NCBI GenBank assembly: GCA_964006375.1
Contig: OZ023266.1
Location: 13,073,565 to 13,137,564, forward strand
DNA from: Tillus elongatus
Taxonomy: Eukaryota; Arthropoda; Insecta; Coleoptera; Cleridae
DNA: 64,000 nucleotides
Direction of reading: 5' to 3'
Positions within the stretch are counted from its first letter, which is position 1. Each line of letters opens with the position of its first letter. Both the position numbers and the translations under genes were made by a program. The notes under the pieces are model-generated. The model was not told the DNA's origin, made no database searches, and was given only the letters and a program-made list of their open reading frames with translations. Below are positions 11,468-28,194 of the stretch, piece after piece.

Positions 11468-11773
11468 TAGGCTGGCGCATTGAAAACGAAACAGATCGAT
11501 TTGCGTCCAGAGAAATTTTGTTTTAAGAAACGCTGAGCTAGTCAATTTTAATATTGAGGGAGACATGTTTTGACATAAAACTCAACTTTGTCACATCAGC
11601 ACCTTAAAGGTGGTGATAAAAACCAATATATTTTAAATAGGGAACATGGTTCGAGCGTAACGTCATTTAAAATCTCTTTCTTTTATGAATTCAGCACACA
11701 AATTTTTTGGAAAGTTTTATCATCTCGTTTAAAAATTATTCACAGTTGAAAATGTAAAAACGCATTTCAGTCA

Positions 11774-11857
11774 TTCCGATAAGAAATGTGCTGATAGTCA
11801 ATGTTTTGTTGGTTTGTAAACAAAAAATTGACTATCAGAACATTTCTTATCGGAATT
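11774..11857. repeat. Hairpin beside the left inverted repeat
   Basis: CCGATAAGAAATGTGCTGAT and its near-complement are separated by about 25 nt and form an imperfect stem of roughly 30 bp. Only one arm (GTGCATTTCTTATC) has a counterpart at the right end, near 13070. Confidence 0.65.
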
Positions 11858-11933
11858 AGAGAAATGCGGTTTATTATTTCAGTTTATCAGTCGGTTTGAT
11901 ACTTGATAGTACTACCGAAAATTAATTTCACAA

Positions 11934-13006
11934 TGGTGCATTCTGTAGAAGAAAGAGTTGAAATAATTACTAATTTTTTTTTAAAAACGATGACTCTGCC
12001 AACCGTACCGCAAATTTGTTTAATGAACGACATCCGAACAGACATGTTAACAGAAAATACATTTTGGAGTTAGGTGCAAAGGTTCGAGAAAGTGGTTCAG
12101 TAGCCAACAAAAAACGAGATCCTGAACGTGAAATTCCGGTTAGAAATGAGACTACTGAGATTGAAGTTTTAGGACAAATTGCTGCAAACCGAACTTTGAC
12201 CACGAGAAAATTGGCCACTGTTTCAAACATCAAAAGAAGAACTATTCAGCGAATATTGAAGCATCATAAATTTCACCCGTATAAAATTCATCTTGTACAA
12301 CAACTGAATGAAGATGATTTTGATCGGCAGTTGGAGCTTTGTGAAGTTATGACTTCACGAATAGCTGATAACGGGAACTTTCTGTTCAATATCTGTTTTT
12401 CAGACGAGTGTACGTTTTTATTAAACTCTACAGTTAATCTCGTCATAATTGTCGTTATTGGGCAGATAATAAACCAAGAAAAGTTCACGAAGTCCACACT
12501 CTAACTCCACAGAAATTGAATGTTTGGACTGGCATTTTTGGTAACCGTTTAATCGGACCAATTTTTCTTGATGGCAATTTGAGTGGCGAAACGTATTTGG
12601 AGTTACTAGAAGATATCGTTTACCCTCTACTAAACGGCATTGTTGAAAATGATGATCGCTATCAAGAAAAAGTGTTTCAACAAGATAGAGCTCCTCCGCA
12701 TTTTTCACATCGTGTTAGGGAGTTTTTGAACAGAGAGTTTCCAGGATGAATTGGGCGTAGAGGTGCTATTGAGTTCCCCCTAGATCACCGGATTTAACTC
12801 GTTTAGACTTCTTTCTATAGGGCCATTTAAAGAGTAAAATTTACGCAACAGAACCGGAGTCTCTGGAAGAATTACGACGACGCATTGTTGAAGAATGCCG
12901 TCTAATAACTCTACATATGTTCCAGAATGTCAGAGCTCGTTTTGAGCAAAGTTTGTACTTTTGTATGGAAGTTGGTGGTCAACAATTTGAACACTTACTT
13001 AACTGA
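11934..13006 (+). pseudogene. Transposase pseudogene (DUF4817-type N-terminus, DDE_3-like core)
   Basis: The ATG at 11934 opens MVHSVEERVEIIT. A frameshift near 11985 moves into the frame FNERHPNRHVNRKYILEL, and the HTH region continues to KKRDPEREIPVRN, RTLTTRKLATVS, RRTIQRILKHHKFHPYKIH. The catalytic core shows Asp 1 in ICFSDECTF; a second frameshift near 12440; then KLNVWTGIFG, Asp 2 in VFQQDRAPPH; a stop at about 12746; and the third Asp in SPDLTRLDFFL followed by a TAG where Trp is usual. The end reads EVGGQQFEHLLN. The family is Tc1/mariner (IS630) superfamily with the DUF4817 N-terminal domain common in insect genomes. At least four lesions make it non-functional. Confidence 0.88.
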
Positions 13007-13357
13007 ATAAACATTTTTGAACGTTTGGTTTTGTTTTGTAGTTTTTTTTTAACGAAAAATTGACCAATTAGTGCATTTCTTATCACAATGAATGAAATAC
13101 GTTCTTGCAATTTCAACTGTGAATAATTTTTAAACGAGTTGATAAAACTTCCAAAAAAATTAGTGTGCTGAATTCAGAAAAGAAAGAGCTTTCAAGTGAT
13201 GTAACACTCGACTCATGTTTCCTATTTAAAATATACGGGTTGTTATCACCACCCTTAAGGGGTTGATGTGATAAAGTTGACGTGTTTCAGCGTTTCTTAA
13301 AAAAAAAATTCTTTGGACGCAAATCGGTCTGTCTCGTTTTCAATACGCCAGCCTGTA

Positions 13358-14272
13358 TATTCATCTAGTGGCCGTTCTATGCCTTCGAGGAGTAGAGCGA
13401 CACTCGTAGTGAATGATTTAAAGTTTTCGAACGACCCACTCGCTCGAGCGTTCACCCGCCTAATTTCCGAACGACCTGTTGTGTGATTTTCAGAGTAATT
13501 ATCAAAAAACCCTTGTACATACACGTGGCAAAAAGTAAATGGTTTCTAATAGAGTTGAAAAGGAAGCACAAATTATTTTTCCCGTTATATATAAGCAAGC
13601 GAATTTCAAACAAAGATGAAGTTTCAATGTGTTTCAGTTAAATCAAATTATATAATGTCAAATTTGTGTAGGAAGGAAACTTATCCCTATATGGCAGGTT
13701 GCAGGTAGATTAGCTTAGAAAATATCTGCTTACTTTGTCGTATATAAGATATCACAAAAAATTTAAATACATGCTTCAGATAACAACGTAGGAGGTTCTT
13801 TCAGCAATCATAATTCGTCTTGCCTGAAGTATATGCTCTCCAACGGAAATACAAAACGTTGTCATCAAATCCTCAACAAGTAATTTAAAGCAATTTCGCG
13901 ATATTATTTCACAAAGTTCAAACCCACCATGACGTGTTCAATAAATTTAAAAAATAATAAGATCACACTGCACTTACTTCCCAATATCTAAATGTTGTAA
14001 ATAAAGCAACAAGCAACGTATAAATCAAAAATTACTAACGAAGTAAGTGCCTAATGGGACCGTTTTTATAAAAGTTTGACTACCGTTTTACAATAAAGCT
14101 TATTTTTTATGATTTAATTATTTAAGCTTAGAGATATCTAAGACTTTCATCTTGATTCTTGTGCCACAAGATGCGTCATTACTCGCTGCTTGAATAGTTA
14201 AAGATTATGTGTCTTCGGAGATATGGCTGCCAGAAGGGCACTATGAAAATTAAACAAGAAATAAAAAAACTC
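13358..14272. other. AT-rich sequence, no gene seen
   Basis: No ORF with recognisable similarity and no shared repeat was found. Confidence 0.4.
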
Positions 14273-14711
14273 GGGACGCAGCAAGTGCGTTATGGTAGTG
14301 AATTTTTATTAAATGCTTGAAATTTAAATAACTCAATTTTCTATAAACTTAGAGAGTTTAATTTCAATACGTAGTAATGTTTTTCCTAAGGCAAGATATC
14401 CACAAAATTTCATTAAAATAACGTAATTTTCGGAGAAAAAAATTTTTTTCGAAAGAAAATTTAAAATTTGAATAACTCAATTTTCTATAAACTTAGAAAG
14501 TTGAATTTTGGTACGTAGTAAGGTTGAGGCAACATATATAGTAAATTTCATTAAAACAGCTTTGTTACTTTCGGAGAAAAAATTTTTTTCGAAAGAAAAC
14601 TCAAAAATTAAACCCCGTCTGATTTTTCTGGATAACGAACTCATCCAAGCCATTAATAAAAGACAGGCACTTGCCAAGTTTCATCGAAATCGGTTAATTA
14701 TTTTTTGAGTT

Positions 14712-14784
<73 letters not shown>

Positions 14785-14810
14785 CATATAAAAATTAAAC
14801 CTATTTACAA
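14273..14810 (-). mobile_element. Family X repeat copy, minus orientation
   Basis: It begins with the M-module end GGGACGCAGCAAGTGCGTTA. A tandemly repeated segment (TAACTCAATTTTCTATAAAC occurs twice, about 130 bp apart) leads into the inverted R arm ending in GAGTTATCA. The (TA)n is at 14716-14783, with a 20-bp stub of the L arm. Confidence 0.72.
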
Positions 14811-15455
14811 ATGAACTTTAATAAGATATTATGCTGTGACAATACCTCTCTCAAGCACCCTAAAATATAATCAAAATGTGCACAGTTATATATGTTTTAT
14901 TTCTTTTTCCCTTGTCTTAATACACTACATATTTTATGACAATCGATTTAATTTACTTATTTGATTTCATAAATAGTCGGTTAATAGTGACTTGGAATGA
15001 AGTAGACACCACATCTTCAAACATATTAAGAGAATATGAGTAAATCAACAGCAACTTGGAATGAATTCGGTCAGTCCCCCAGCCACGTGGTTAAAAAACA
15101 CTGGCTGTATGAGTGGTTACAACTCTACCTCTAAATAAAAGGACTGTAACAGCGGCAGAAGCAGAAGTCAATGGAAGCTGTGAGTATTCGGAAAGAAACT
15201 ATTGACTATTAATAACAACAATTGACTAAAAACGCTGCGAGTTGTAAGGAAAAAAATAATTATACTACAGAGGTGATAAATGATAATAAATTACAATAGG
15301 GTTATATATAATCGTAAATGCTTCCAATGATTAACAATCAGTGAATTCAGTATTATTGACATTTCTCTGAAACTTAAAAATGAATTTCATGAGTCAATGA
15401 CAATAATAGAAGCATTGACTAACCAACAGCAACCACATACTTATGATTTAAACAT
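14811..15455. other. Unassigned AT-rich sequence; second arm of the 10.9-kb inverted pair
   Basis: 15131-15250 is the inverted relative of 10918-11055. No ORF is recognisable. Confidence 0.35.
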
Positions 15456-17610
<2,155 letters not shown>

Positions 17611-17685
<75 letters not shown>

Positions 17686-17827
17686 CATATAAACATTCAA
17701 ACTGACCCCGGATATGGGTTCTAGGGGTCCTAATTCTAATTCGCGCTCATTTGAAAGAATTTTTGCAAAGTCTCACAATCGATACACCTCTCTATTAGTA
17801 AATTTTTTTAATAAAAATTCACTAAAA
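17611..17827 (-). mobile_element. Family X copy, (TA)n and L arm, right of LINE insertion
   Basis: (TA)n runs to 17684, followed by the inverted L arm: GACCCCGGATATGGGTTCTA, then the terminal hairpin ATTAGTAAATT...AATTCACTAA. It pairs with 15456-15829. Confidence 0.75.
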
Positions 17828-18167
17828 ACCAAAATTCGTAATGAACTGTTCGACAAGTGGGTATTTGGCACTACAAGCATTGGACTTTTTAAATAAAAGG
17901 GGTTTGACGATTAAAGGTTGTATAGTACGAACGAAGCAATTTCAAAGAAACAATGTTGATTGTAGTGTCCCTACAAAAGGCAGAAATTACCTAGTTTTCT
18001 CCTATTATCTAGACATGAGAATAATATTCCAATTGTGGGCGGCGTATATCTGCTTTATAACCTAGGTATACAAATTAACTTTCACTGTTTTTCTGGAAAT
18101 TCCTGGAGTCAAAATCCCATTCCCAGCTATTAGCAAGACGGCGTCGGTATTCTGCATAAGAAAAATC
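17828..18167. other. Unassigned sequence
   Basis: Overlapping short ORFs without recognisable similarity. Confidence 0.3.
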
Positions 18168-18813
18168 GAGACGCAGTAAGTGCGTTTTAGTAGCGAATTT
18201 TCATTAAACGCTTGAAAACTTAATAATGCAATTTGCTATTAACCTAAGGTTCGTCAGATAGGAAACGAGTTTTCTCGGAAACGTTTTAAGTTTATTTTCA
18301 GAAATTTTCATAAAATATGGCACATTGTTTCTACTATATAAATTATACCGGTAACCAAATTGATGCCTGCTTGCATTAAAGAGACAGCTTTATGAAAAAT
18401 TACTCACATAACGCACTTGCTGCGTCCAGACTTTTTTTAAATCGAACACCTCTTATGCATTTTTGCATTTTGCCTCGAAATATAAAACATGTTAATGAGA
18501 AAATAAATTCTGGACGTAGGAAGTGCGTTTTGGTGGCGAAATTGCATTAAACGTTTTAAATTTAAATAACACAATTTGCTATTAACTTAAGGGTCGTTGG
18601 ATAGGAAACCAGGTACATTTTAAGTTTATTTTATGAAACTTTTTGTACATTCTCAAACAATAAACTTATTTTCATGAAATATAGTACATTTTTCCTACTA
18701 TAATATAGGTTATACTGGTAATCAAATTTGACACGTGATTTTATTAAAAAATACATATTTGCTATTAAAATTTTTTTATGAAAATTCGCTACCATAACGC
18801 ACTTGATGCGTCC
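18168..18813. repeat. Two family X M modules with shared spacer
   Basis: Each module (18168-18427 and 18512-18813) is bounded by inverted ends related to GACGCAGCAAGTGCGTT. They are separated by an 84-bp spacer (TTAAATCGAACACCTCTTAT and so on) that also joins M modules to R arms elsewhere. Confidence 0.7.
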
Positions 18814-19029
18814 AAACTTTTTGTTGATTGTTTATAATAATACATTTGTTCATGAGATACTGAAAAATATCATCATCTGAGGCCGTGACATTGTATCTGA
18901 GCAAACTCAATACCTCCACGCTTTGCACTCCGGGGGTGCGTCAAGTCGTCGATCCTGTGATCCATGTAATGTTGGACACTTAACATCCGTATTTTTCTTA
19001 CAAAATATAGGGATTCGGCAAATTCTCCT

Positions 19030-19530
19030 GATGGAGTGTGTTCATGGAACAGGAAGCTATGCAGGAGGGCATTCTTAGGCGTGAAAATGTATTTTTAATA
19101 TCATTCAATTTATAATTTAAAAATTAGTTATAGGAAAAGTCGCTACAACAATTAATGTAATATTTCATGTAGAAGTAGGTCACATAGATATCATAAACAT
19201 TGGCATTGAAATAATATTACATATTTATCTAAATAATAAACAAGTTGTAATTGCAGAGTACAGTACAAGGAATGCTGGCTGATGAGGTTTGCAATTTGTT
19301 AATAATGTAGAACAAGAAAAATTATAAATAGTGGTGTTGGTAAACATTAGCCAAACTTTTAATTAAGATTTCATTATGTAAAGATTTCGGTTTTAAATTC
19401 ATTCAGCTAAATTAGTTCGTAAAAAATTGTTAATTTATTTTTCTTATTAAATTTTACTACATCGTTACCATGTCCATATTGTCCTAGTTATAAAAAGTTA
19501 TTCCATTAATTATCCTCCGCTTCCTGAACA
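19030..19530. repeat. Diverged direct repeat, copy 1
   Basis: Shares many blocks, in the same order and orientation, with 25995-26565, for example AATAATAAACAAGTTG, TTGCAGAGTACAGTA, GGAATGCTG and TACATCGTTACCAT. The nature of the unit is unknown. The copies are 7 kb apart. Confidence 0.6.
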
Positions 19531-19945
19531 GAGTGAAACTGCTCCGTGATGTCGGTGATAAAGAACAAGCAACTATAACAATACTCTTACAGAACGACGA
19601 GCCGATATTGTTATTTTCAACGAACGTTCACCAAATCTAATTCTGCTAACCAATACTGTCTAATCATATAAATTGATCCAATTAACTGCCAGCAGTAGAT
19701 GCAGTCAGTGTGGGTTGGGGAACATTACACCATTAAAGCACTGTCCTGCAACTGTAACCGCACTTAGAGAACCCCGATTAGAACAAGCCAAATATTTGTA
19801 ACTGAAATGCATTTGGTTACACAGTTAAGCGCTAAGTGAAGATTGGAACCTGTGATTAGCACTGATAAGCACACTTGGAGAATCCAGATCAGGACAATAC
19901 ATTTAAAAAATCCAACGATCGTTTTACTAATCAAGGCAATAAAAT
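19531..19945. other. Unassigned sequence with Penelope-associated module (inverted)
   Basis: 19835-19880 is the inverted relative of the module at 9895-10030 and 58815-58935. Nothing else is recognised. Confidence 0.35.
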
Positions 19946-20068
19946 CTTTTATTCTGCAAACAGTTGCGTGACACTGCGAAAATATCATCCACGTAACAGA
20001 ACCACACTCTAGGGAAATACTAACTTTCACTTTCAAGATCTGTTTCAAATCTACTCATAAGAAGGTCT
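19946..20068 (-). mobile_element. Penelope-like RT fragment, minus strand
   Basis: Minus-strand reading gives DLLMSRFETDLE, a stop after ESES, then YFPRVWFCYVDDIFAV. This is the RT catalytic block (YVDD) of Penelope-like elements, corresponding to 56935-57040. Confidence 0.75.
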
Positions 20069-20073
20069 AATAA

Positions 20074-20200
20074 ATGGCAGTCGAACAAATCCAAGACACA
20101 GCAATGGGCAACCCTTTATCGCCATTTATTGCAGACCTTTTCATGAGTAGATTTGAAACAGATCTTGTAAAATTATTATCTTTCATTAAGTTTATTAAAT
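20074..20200 (+). mobile_element. Penelope-like RT fragment, plus strand
   Basis: The plus strand reads DTAMGNPLSPFIADLFMSRF followed by ETDLVKLL, the Penelope-type RT motif just upstream of the YVDD block. It overlaps the same protein region as the minus-strand fragment immediately to the left, so the two fragments stand back to back. Confidence 0.75.
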
Positions 20201-20384
20201 TGTCGTTAAAAGTAATTTCTAATTCTTCTAAACACATTATTTTATTACTTAAGGTTTCACAGTGGAAAATAGAAACATTATTAAAATTTATATTGGGGAC
20301 AGTTATATTTTAGAAATCACTACTCCTATTTATATTTCCTAGACAAAAACAGAAAACAAATTCAAATACTTTTTTATTTATTTT

Positions 20385-20945
20385 AACAACACACCACGAG
20401 GGCTTACAGCCTAAATACTATCGTACCGTGGGTGTTGACAAGGAGGAAAGAGGCAACTTGTTAATTATGGACTTGAAGGTTTGGAGGTTCAGAGGAGAAG
20501 GAAAAACATGTGCCGGCAAGGAATTCCACAACTTGGAAGTCCTCGGGACGAAAAAGCGGGCATAACAAGATGTTCTATGTCTGGTGACCTGGACAGTAAA
20601 AGGGTGCATTCGCTCTGTTCCCCTGGTAGATCTGTTGGGGGCAGCAGGTGGGGGAACTATGGAGGAAAGCTCCTCTGAGCAGTGCCCGTGCAGATATCTA
20701 TAAAAGAGAGAGAGAGAACGGCACGTCGGTGGGCAAGGGATGGCAGCCTTTGGGTGAGGGTAGGGTCACCGATGAGACGTATAGCTCTTTTTTGAATGGA
20801 GTCCAGGATAGCTAGTGTAGAAGCGGCAGCGGCACCCCAGATGTGGGAGCAGTATTCGAGGTTTGGCCTTATTTGTGAAGTATATAAGGTATAGAGATTA
20901 GCTGGTGAAAAGTATTTGCGAGCCCGGAAGAGGAAACCTTACACA
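20385..20945 (-). mobile_element. Jockey-type LINE (family J), 3' end only
   Basis: The minus strand encodes the RT C-terminus: MHPFTVQVTRHRTSCYARFF, then SKLWNSLPAHVFPSPLNLQT and LSTPTVR. Upstream on the same strand lie the GFLFRARKYFSPANL and RAIRLIGD-type segments. The 3' end carries AT-rich tail sequence at about 20365-20385. It is a heavily 5'-truncated copy of the family seen at 31385, 35893, 53612 and 57470. Confidence 0.8.
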
Positions 20946-21229
20946 ATAGTTTGTCAGTTTGGCACTTTACGACTTCAGTCAAATTTACAAAAAGGTTTTG
21001 TTCATGTTTGTTATTCCATAGATAGTTATAGTAGAACTCACGTTATATGTAAGTAATTTAAACCTTTATATTTTTCCTATGTAAATTGTAAACTTTTTTC
21101 TTTCCATGTTGTAGCCTTGAGAATGGAATAAACTTTTTCGAAAGCTCGGCATTTAATAAAGAGCAACTGACGGCTTTCCCACAATTTTTTAAGTAAATAA
21201 CAATATTACCGTCACAAAAACTGAATACT

Positions 21230-22531
<1,302 letters not shown>

Positions 22532-23482
22532 AGATTTTTTCTTACAAACATGCATCATATTTCCATAAAATATTCTAAAATGCAGTAACGAATTTTTTCT
22601 ACGAAAATTAGCTAAAAATTATAGACCTTTAAACCATAAACTTCACAGCAAAAGCATCAACTAACTAAACCGACAGCCAAAACATCAGAGAAAGGGTCTA
22701 TTTGAAATGAATTTTCTGCGAATATTTTAGTAAAATGAAGGACAATGACGATTGAAACTAAGTCTTCAGGCTTTGTAAAACATTATTCTTGAGACATTTT
22801 CCTTCCATAGCTCATATTAGTGTCAGGTTCATTGCCTAAATATTACCAATTTTGACGTTTAAAATCGCGGTTTTGACGTTTTGAGGAAAAGCCAAATGTA
22901 TTTTTCTTTGAATGCCTTTAACTTTTTTGTCCTTTAACCTACGGAGCTAAATTTTGGTAGGTAAATTGCCTATAATGATATAAACCCTTGTATGAAATTT
23001 GGTTGCCCTTACTTTGTTAATTTTGGAGATATAATTTTTTTTCGAAAGAAAACATAAAATTTTCCGCGAAAACCTCGGCGGATTTTCCTGGCTAACGAAC
23101 TTATTCAAGCCACTTGCAAAAGGAAGGTACTCACGAATTTTTACGTTTAAAGTCGCGATTTTGACGTTTTGAGGAAAACCCAAATTTATTGTTGTTTAAA
23201 TGCCTGTAACTTTTTTCTCCTTTAACCTACAGAGCTAAATTTATGTAGGTATTTTACCCATACTGATATAAACCCGCGTGTGAAATTTGGTTGCCTTTAC
23301 TTTGTTAATTCCGGAGAAATATTTTTTTTTCGATTTTTTTCGAAAGAAAACACAAAATTTTCCGGGAAAACCTCGGCGGATTTTCCTGGCTAACTAACTT
23401 ATCCAAGCCACTCGTGAAAGGAAGGTACTCACCAAGTTTTATCAAAATCGGTCTATTATTTTTTTAGTTATAGGTGTGACAC

Positions 23483-23558
<76 letters not shown>

Positions 23559-23689
23559 ATATAAAGTCTGAAACCGACCTCGGATTTGGGTTCCAGGGGT
23601 CCTAATTAGCGCTCATTTGAAGAAATTTTTTCAAAATTCGAAAGTCGGGATCTCCTTATTAGTGAATTTTTTTTAAGAAAATTCACTAA
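22532..23689 (-). mobile_element. Family X copy, minus orientation
   Basis: The inverted R arm is partly duplicated: the TGACGTTTTGAGGAAAA to TTTTCCTGGCTAAC segment occurs twice, near 22870 and 23160. Then comes (TA)n at 23488-23554, and the inverted L arm ending in the AGTGAATTTT...AATTCACTAA hairpin at 23689. Confidence 0.75.
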
Positions 23690-24062
23690 AAGGTATGTAT
23701 AATATGTATTACAAATACATTAAACAATGCTTTGTTTTAATTAAATTTAAAAAATTAATGAATTACGATCGAATTTTGACCACTGCACAGATCCGTTCGT
23801 ATGGTTTAATAGTCTTTTGAATTTTCAAAATATTTTTCAAATGAGGCGGAGCTAGGACCCCTACAACCCATATGCACTGTTAGTTTTAGTATTTATCTGT
23901 TTAGATATATACAAGGTGACGCATTTATACCGTAAAGCCTAATATTGTTGTTACTAGAAAAAATTGTATACGTTAATTAGAGGGTGTCTTGAACGGCATT
24001 TTATAAAATTATTTCAACAATCACAGGCTGGCTCATAAGCGGCTGATGATACAAATTTACTT

Positions 24063-25388
<1,326 letters not shown>

Positions 25389-25429
25389 AAGAATTTTTAA
25401 ATTTTAAATCGAACATATATTATATGTAT

Positions 25430-25565
25430 TACTTTAAAGGTGTGTTCTCGATGTAATTAGTAAAGCGTACTGATGAGCTCTAATTAGAGAGTAACCAGTC
25501 TGCCATTCTAATTATGGTGAGAGTAGATTTAGCCTTACATAAACTCTATAACTAGAGCTTCATAG
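25430..25565 (+). repeat. Decayed hammerhead-ribozyme repeat unit
   Basis: Matches the start of the units at 48650 and 55430-56321 (GTACTGATGAGCTCTAATTA, then CCAGTCTGCCATTCTAATTA). The ribozyme core is altered; see 25465. Confidence 0.65.
25465..25505 (+). ncRNA. Degenerate hammerhead ribozyme motif
   Basis: CTGATGA and the stem II sequence GCTCTAATTAGAG are present, but the invariant GAA after stem II reads GTA and the outer pairs of stem I do not form. It is probably inactive. Confidence 0.5.
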
Positions 25566-25994
25566 AAAGAGTCTATTTGAGATGATTATTATGAAAACAT
25601 ATAAGAGAATTGAATTTCAGTGACAGTTGAAGCAGGTACCTAAGTTTTTGTAAAACATACCTCTTACAACATTTTCTCGACATAACCCGTTTTCATTTCA
25701 TGTTTTTTGCTATAAAGTTACCAACTATGACGTTTCAAATCGCGACTTTGTGATTTTAAGAAGAAAAACGGTAAGCGATTTGTCTGGTAATTTTCTTTAC
25801 CTTTTTGTGCCAAAAAACTTAATATTTGTCTGTAATATGCAATAGATCTTGTTATCCACACAAAATATTTTGGTTTTGTGCGTTTCTCTGGTCATCAGTG
25901 GCACCCAATTTTTGTTTTGTTAAATGCCTATAACTTTTTTCTTTTAACTTAGATGCCTAGATTTAGCTGCATAGTATAATATACCGTTTGTAAT

Positions 25995-26565
25995 TGTTCA
26001 TAGAACAGAAAACTATCCAAGAGGGTATTCCTAATCGTGAAAATATATTTAATATTAATTTTTTTTTATAATAGTTATACGAAAATTCGCAAGCATAAAT
26101 CCAAATAATATCTTTTACATTTAAGTAGGTCGCATATAAATTATAATTATTGCCCTGTAATTGCTCATATTACAGGTTTAGATAAATAATAAACAAGTTG
26201 GAATTGCAGAGTACAGTATAAGGAATGCTGACTGATGAGGCTTGCAATTTGTGAGTTATGTAGACCAAGCAAGGTTATAAGTAGTGGTGCTGGTAAACAT
26301 TAGCGAGACTTTTGACTTTTGGCTTTTGCTTTGAAAATGTAGAAACTAATATCAGATATTTTTGATTAGGATTATTAAAATGTAAAGACGCGACACTTTT
26401 TAATTTAATTATGTACAGATTTGGTTTTATATTTTATTCGGTTAGGTTAGTTTTAAAACAGCTGGTAATTCTTTTTATTGTTTATTAAAATTTTATTACA
26501 GATTACATCGTTACCATATCCATATCATCCCAGTTATAAACAATTATCCCTTGATATCCTTCGCT
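25995..26565. repeat. Diverged direct repeat, copy 2
   Basis: Same family as 19030-19530. Confidence 0.6.
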
Positions 26566-27740
26566 CCTTTAACAGTACTATTACCTACAAAATTTGTTTG
26601 CGATAGCTTGGTTATTTCCGGAGATACAAACATTTTCCGAAAATCTTATTTAAAAATGAACCTACACCAAGTATCGGCCACAATTACCGGTTTTCACTAT
26701 TTTAACGTTTTCTCCAACCCAGCCTTCTTACGTAAGTAAGTTTTAAAGTTTAATATTCCCAAAAGCTTATTTTATGCAAATGATGGCGTCATACATTGTA
26801 GAGTAGGTAAATGCTGATTAAAATGATGCACGTTTAGCCGAAGGCTTTGTCTAAGAGGTGGGGTCAAGCAGAGATGCATTCGATTAATTCCGTTGCACGT
26901 CCAATGTCTTATCTGTTGCTGCAAGAGACGTATTTTATTCTGTGTGAAAGATATCGATGAAATTCATTACGAAACTGTCACGGACAGCTTATGTACAACG
27001 TACCCGTGGATAAGATGGATGTTAGCTCTTTCCTCCTTCAAAGTAACAACCAAAGCAAATTGAAATTCTGCATCCCAGCATAGATTACATTGTGCTGATG
27101 GCATGCCTTACTCCCATAAAATCATTTATGGCTGATGTAACAACAAAGAGACTCTCCTGACAAAAACAAGGATTTACTGACCTTATATTAAATACGCGTT
27201 TCTTTACAAGAGAAATAAAGTTATTGTCGATGTCATTTCACATATTTTACAATAATAATAATGCCAGAAATGTAATGTCAAATTTTTGTCCTAGAAGAAT
27301 TTAAATTTTTGGAGAGTTGTAGTTGTAGAAAAGTAATTATTTTTATACCAAAGTAAATTTAAATATAAAATGATACAGTGGGTATATTGGTGAGATTTGG
27401 GATTGCAGGGGAGAGAAGTTCAGAGGAAATTTGGAAAGTGACAGAAGAAAACCGTTTGACAGTTTGATTTTTTTGGAAGAAGTTTAAAATTATGTCATTT
27501 GCAAGCATAAGCTAAGCTTTTTTGTGAGACATGCTGTATAATTAAGATAACAATAAATAAGTATAAGTATATGTACTATTTTATTTGCTTTCGTTATCAA
27601 TTACAAAGCCTCGGGGGGTGCTGGATTGTTTGTTAAGTAAAGTGAAACTATAATTAATTACTATCATCAGAATCTAAAGGCGATGTCGCCTAGTCGGCTT
27701 GTCGTCACAATCATGACTATGTGTCTCTAGCAGCAACTTG
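26566..27740. other. AT-rich sequence, no gene seen
   Basis: A 62-codon ORF (26551-26739) is unrecognised. No repeat shared with the rest of the window was noted. Confidence 0.4.
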
Positions 27741-28168
27741 TATTATATAATGTATAATGTATACTGCATAATGCATAATGCATAATGCATAATGCATAAT
27801 GCATAATGTATAATGTATAATGCATAATGCATAATGTATACTGAATAATGCATAATACATAATGCATAATGCATAATGTATAATGTATAATGTATAATGT
27901 ATAATGCATAATGGATAATGCATAATGCATAATGCATAATGTATAATGTATAATGTATAATGTATAATGTATAATGTATAATGTATAACGTATAACGTAT
28001 AACGTATAATGTATAATGTATAACGTATAACGTATAACGTATAACGTATAATGTATAATGTATAATGTATAATGTATAATGTATAATGTATAATGTATAA
28101 TGTATAATGTATAATGTATAATGTATAATGTATAATGTATAATGTATATTGTATAATGTATAATGTTT
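27741..28168. repeat. 7-bp minisatellite, ATAATGT variants
   Basis: About 60 tandem heptamers, mainly ATAATGT, ATAATGC and ATAACGT, in blocks of like variants. Because 7 is not a multiple of 3, all three minus-strand frames stay open and read the same heptapeptide repeat (HYTLYII). The long ORFs here are therefore artefacts of the repeat. Confidence 0.95.
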
Positions 28169-28194
28169 TATCAAAACTCCTTTTGAGAAAAAAT

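Larger units (their letters stand above)
11468..13355 (+). mobile_element. Tc1/mariner-superfamily element with ~280-bp inverted ends
   Basis: The ends read (T/C)AGGCTGGCG inward and are flanked by TA on both sides (11466-11467, 13356-13357), the usual Tc1/mariner target. The inverted repeats extend from the tips to about 11755 and back from 13355 to about 13080, with scattered mismatches but long shared blocks such as AACAGATCGATTTGCGTCCA on the left. A transposase gene lies between. A further hairpin (11774-11857) abuts the inner side of the left repeat. The element is complete at both ends but dead. Confidence 0.88.

Noticed and set aside
27741..28168. CRISPR-like array
   Set aside because: A 7-bp tandem repeat without spacers in a eukaryotic locus; no array structure here or elsewhere.
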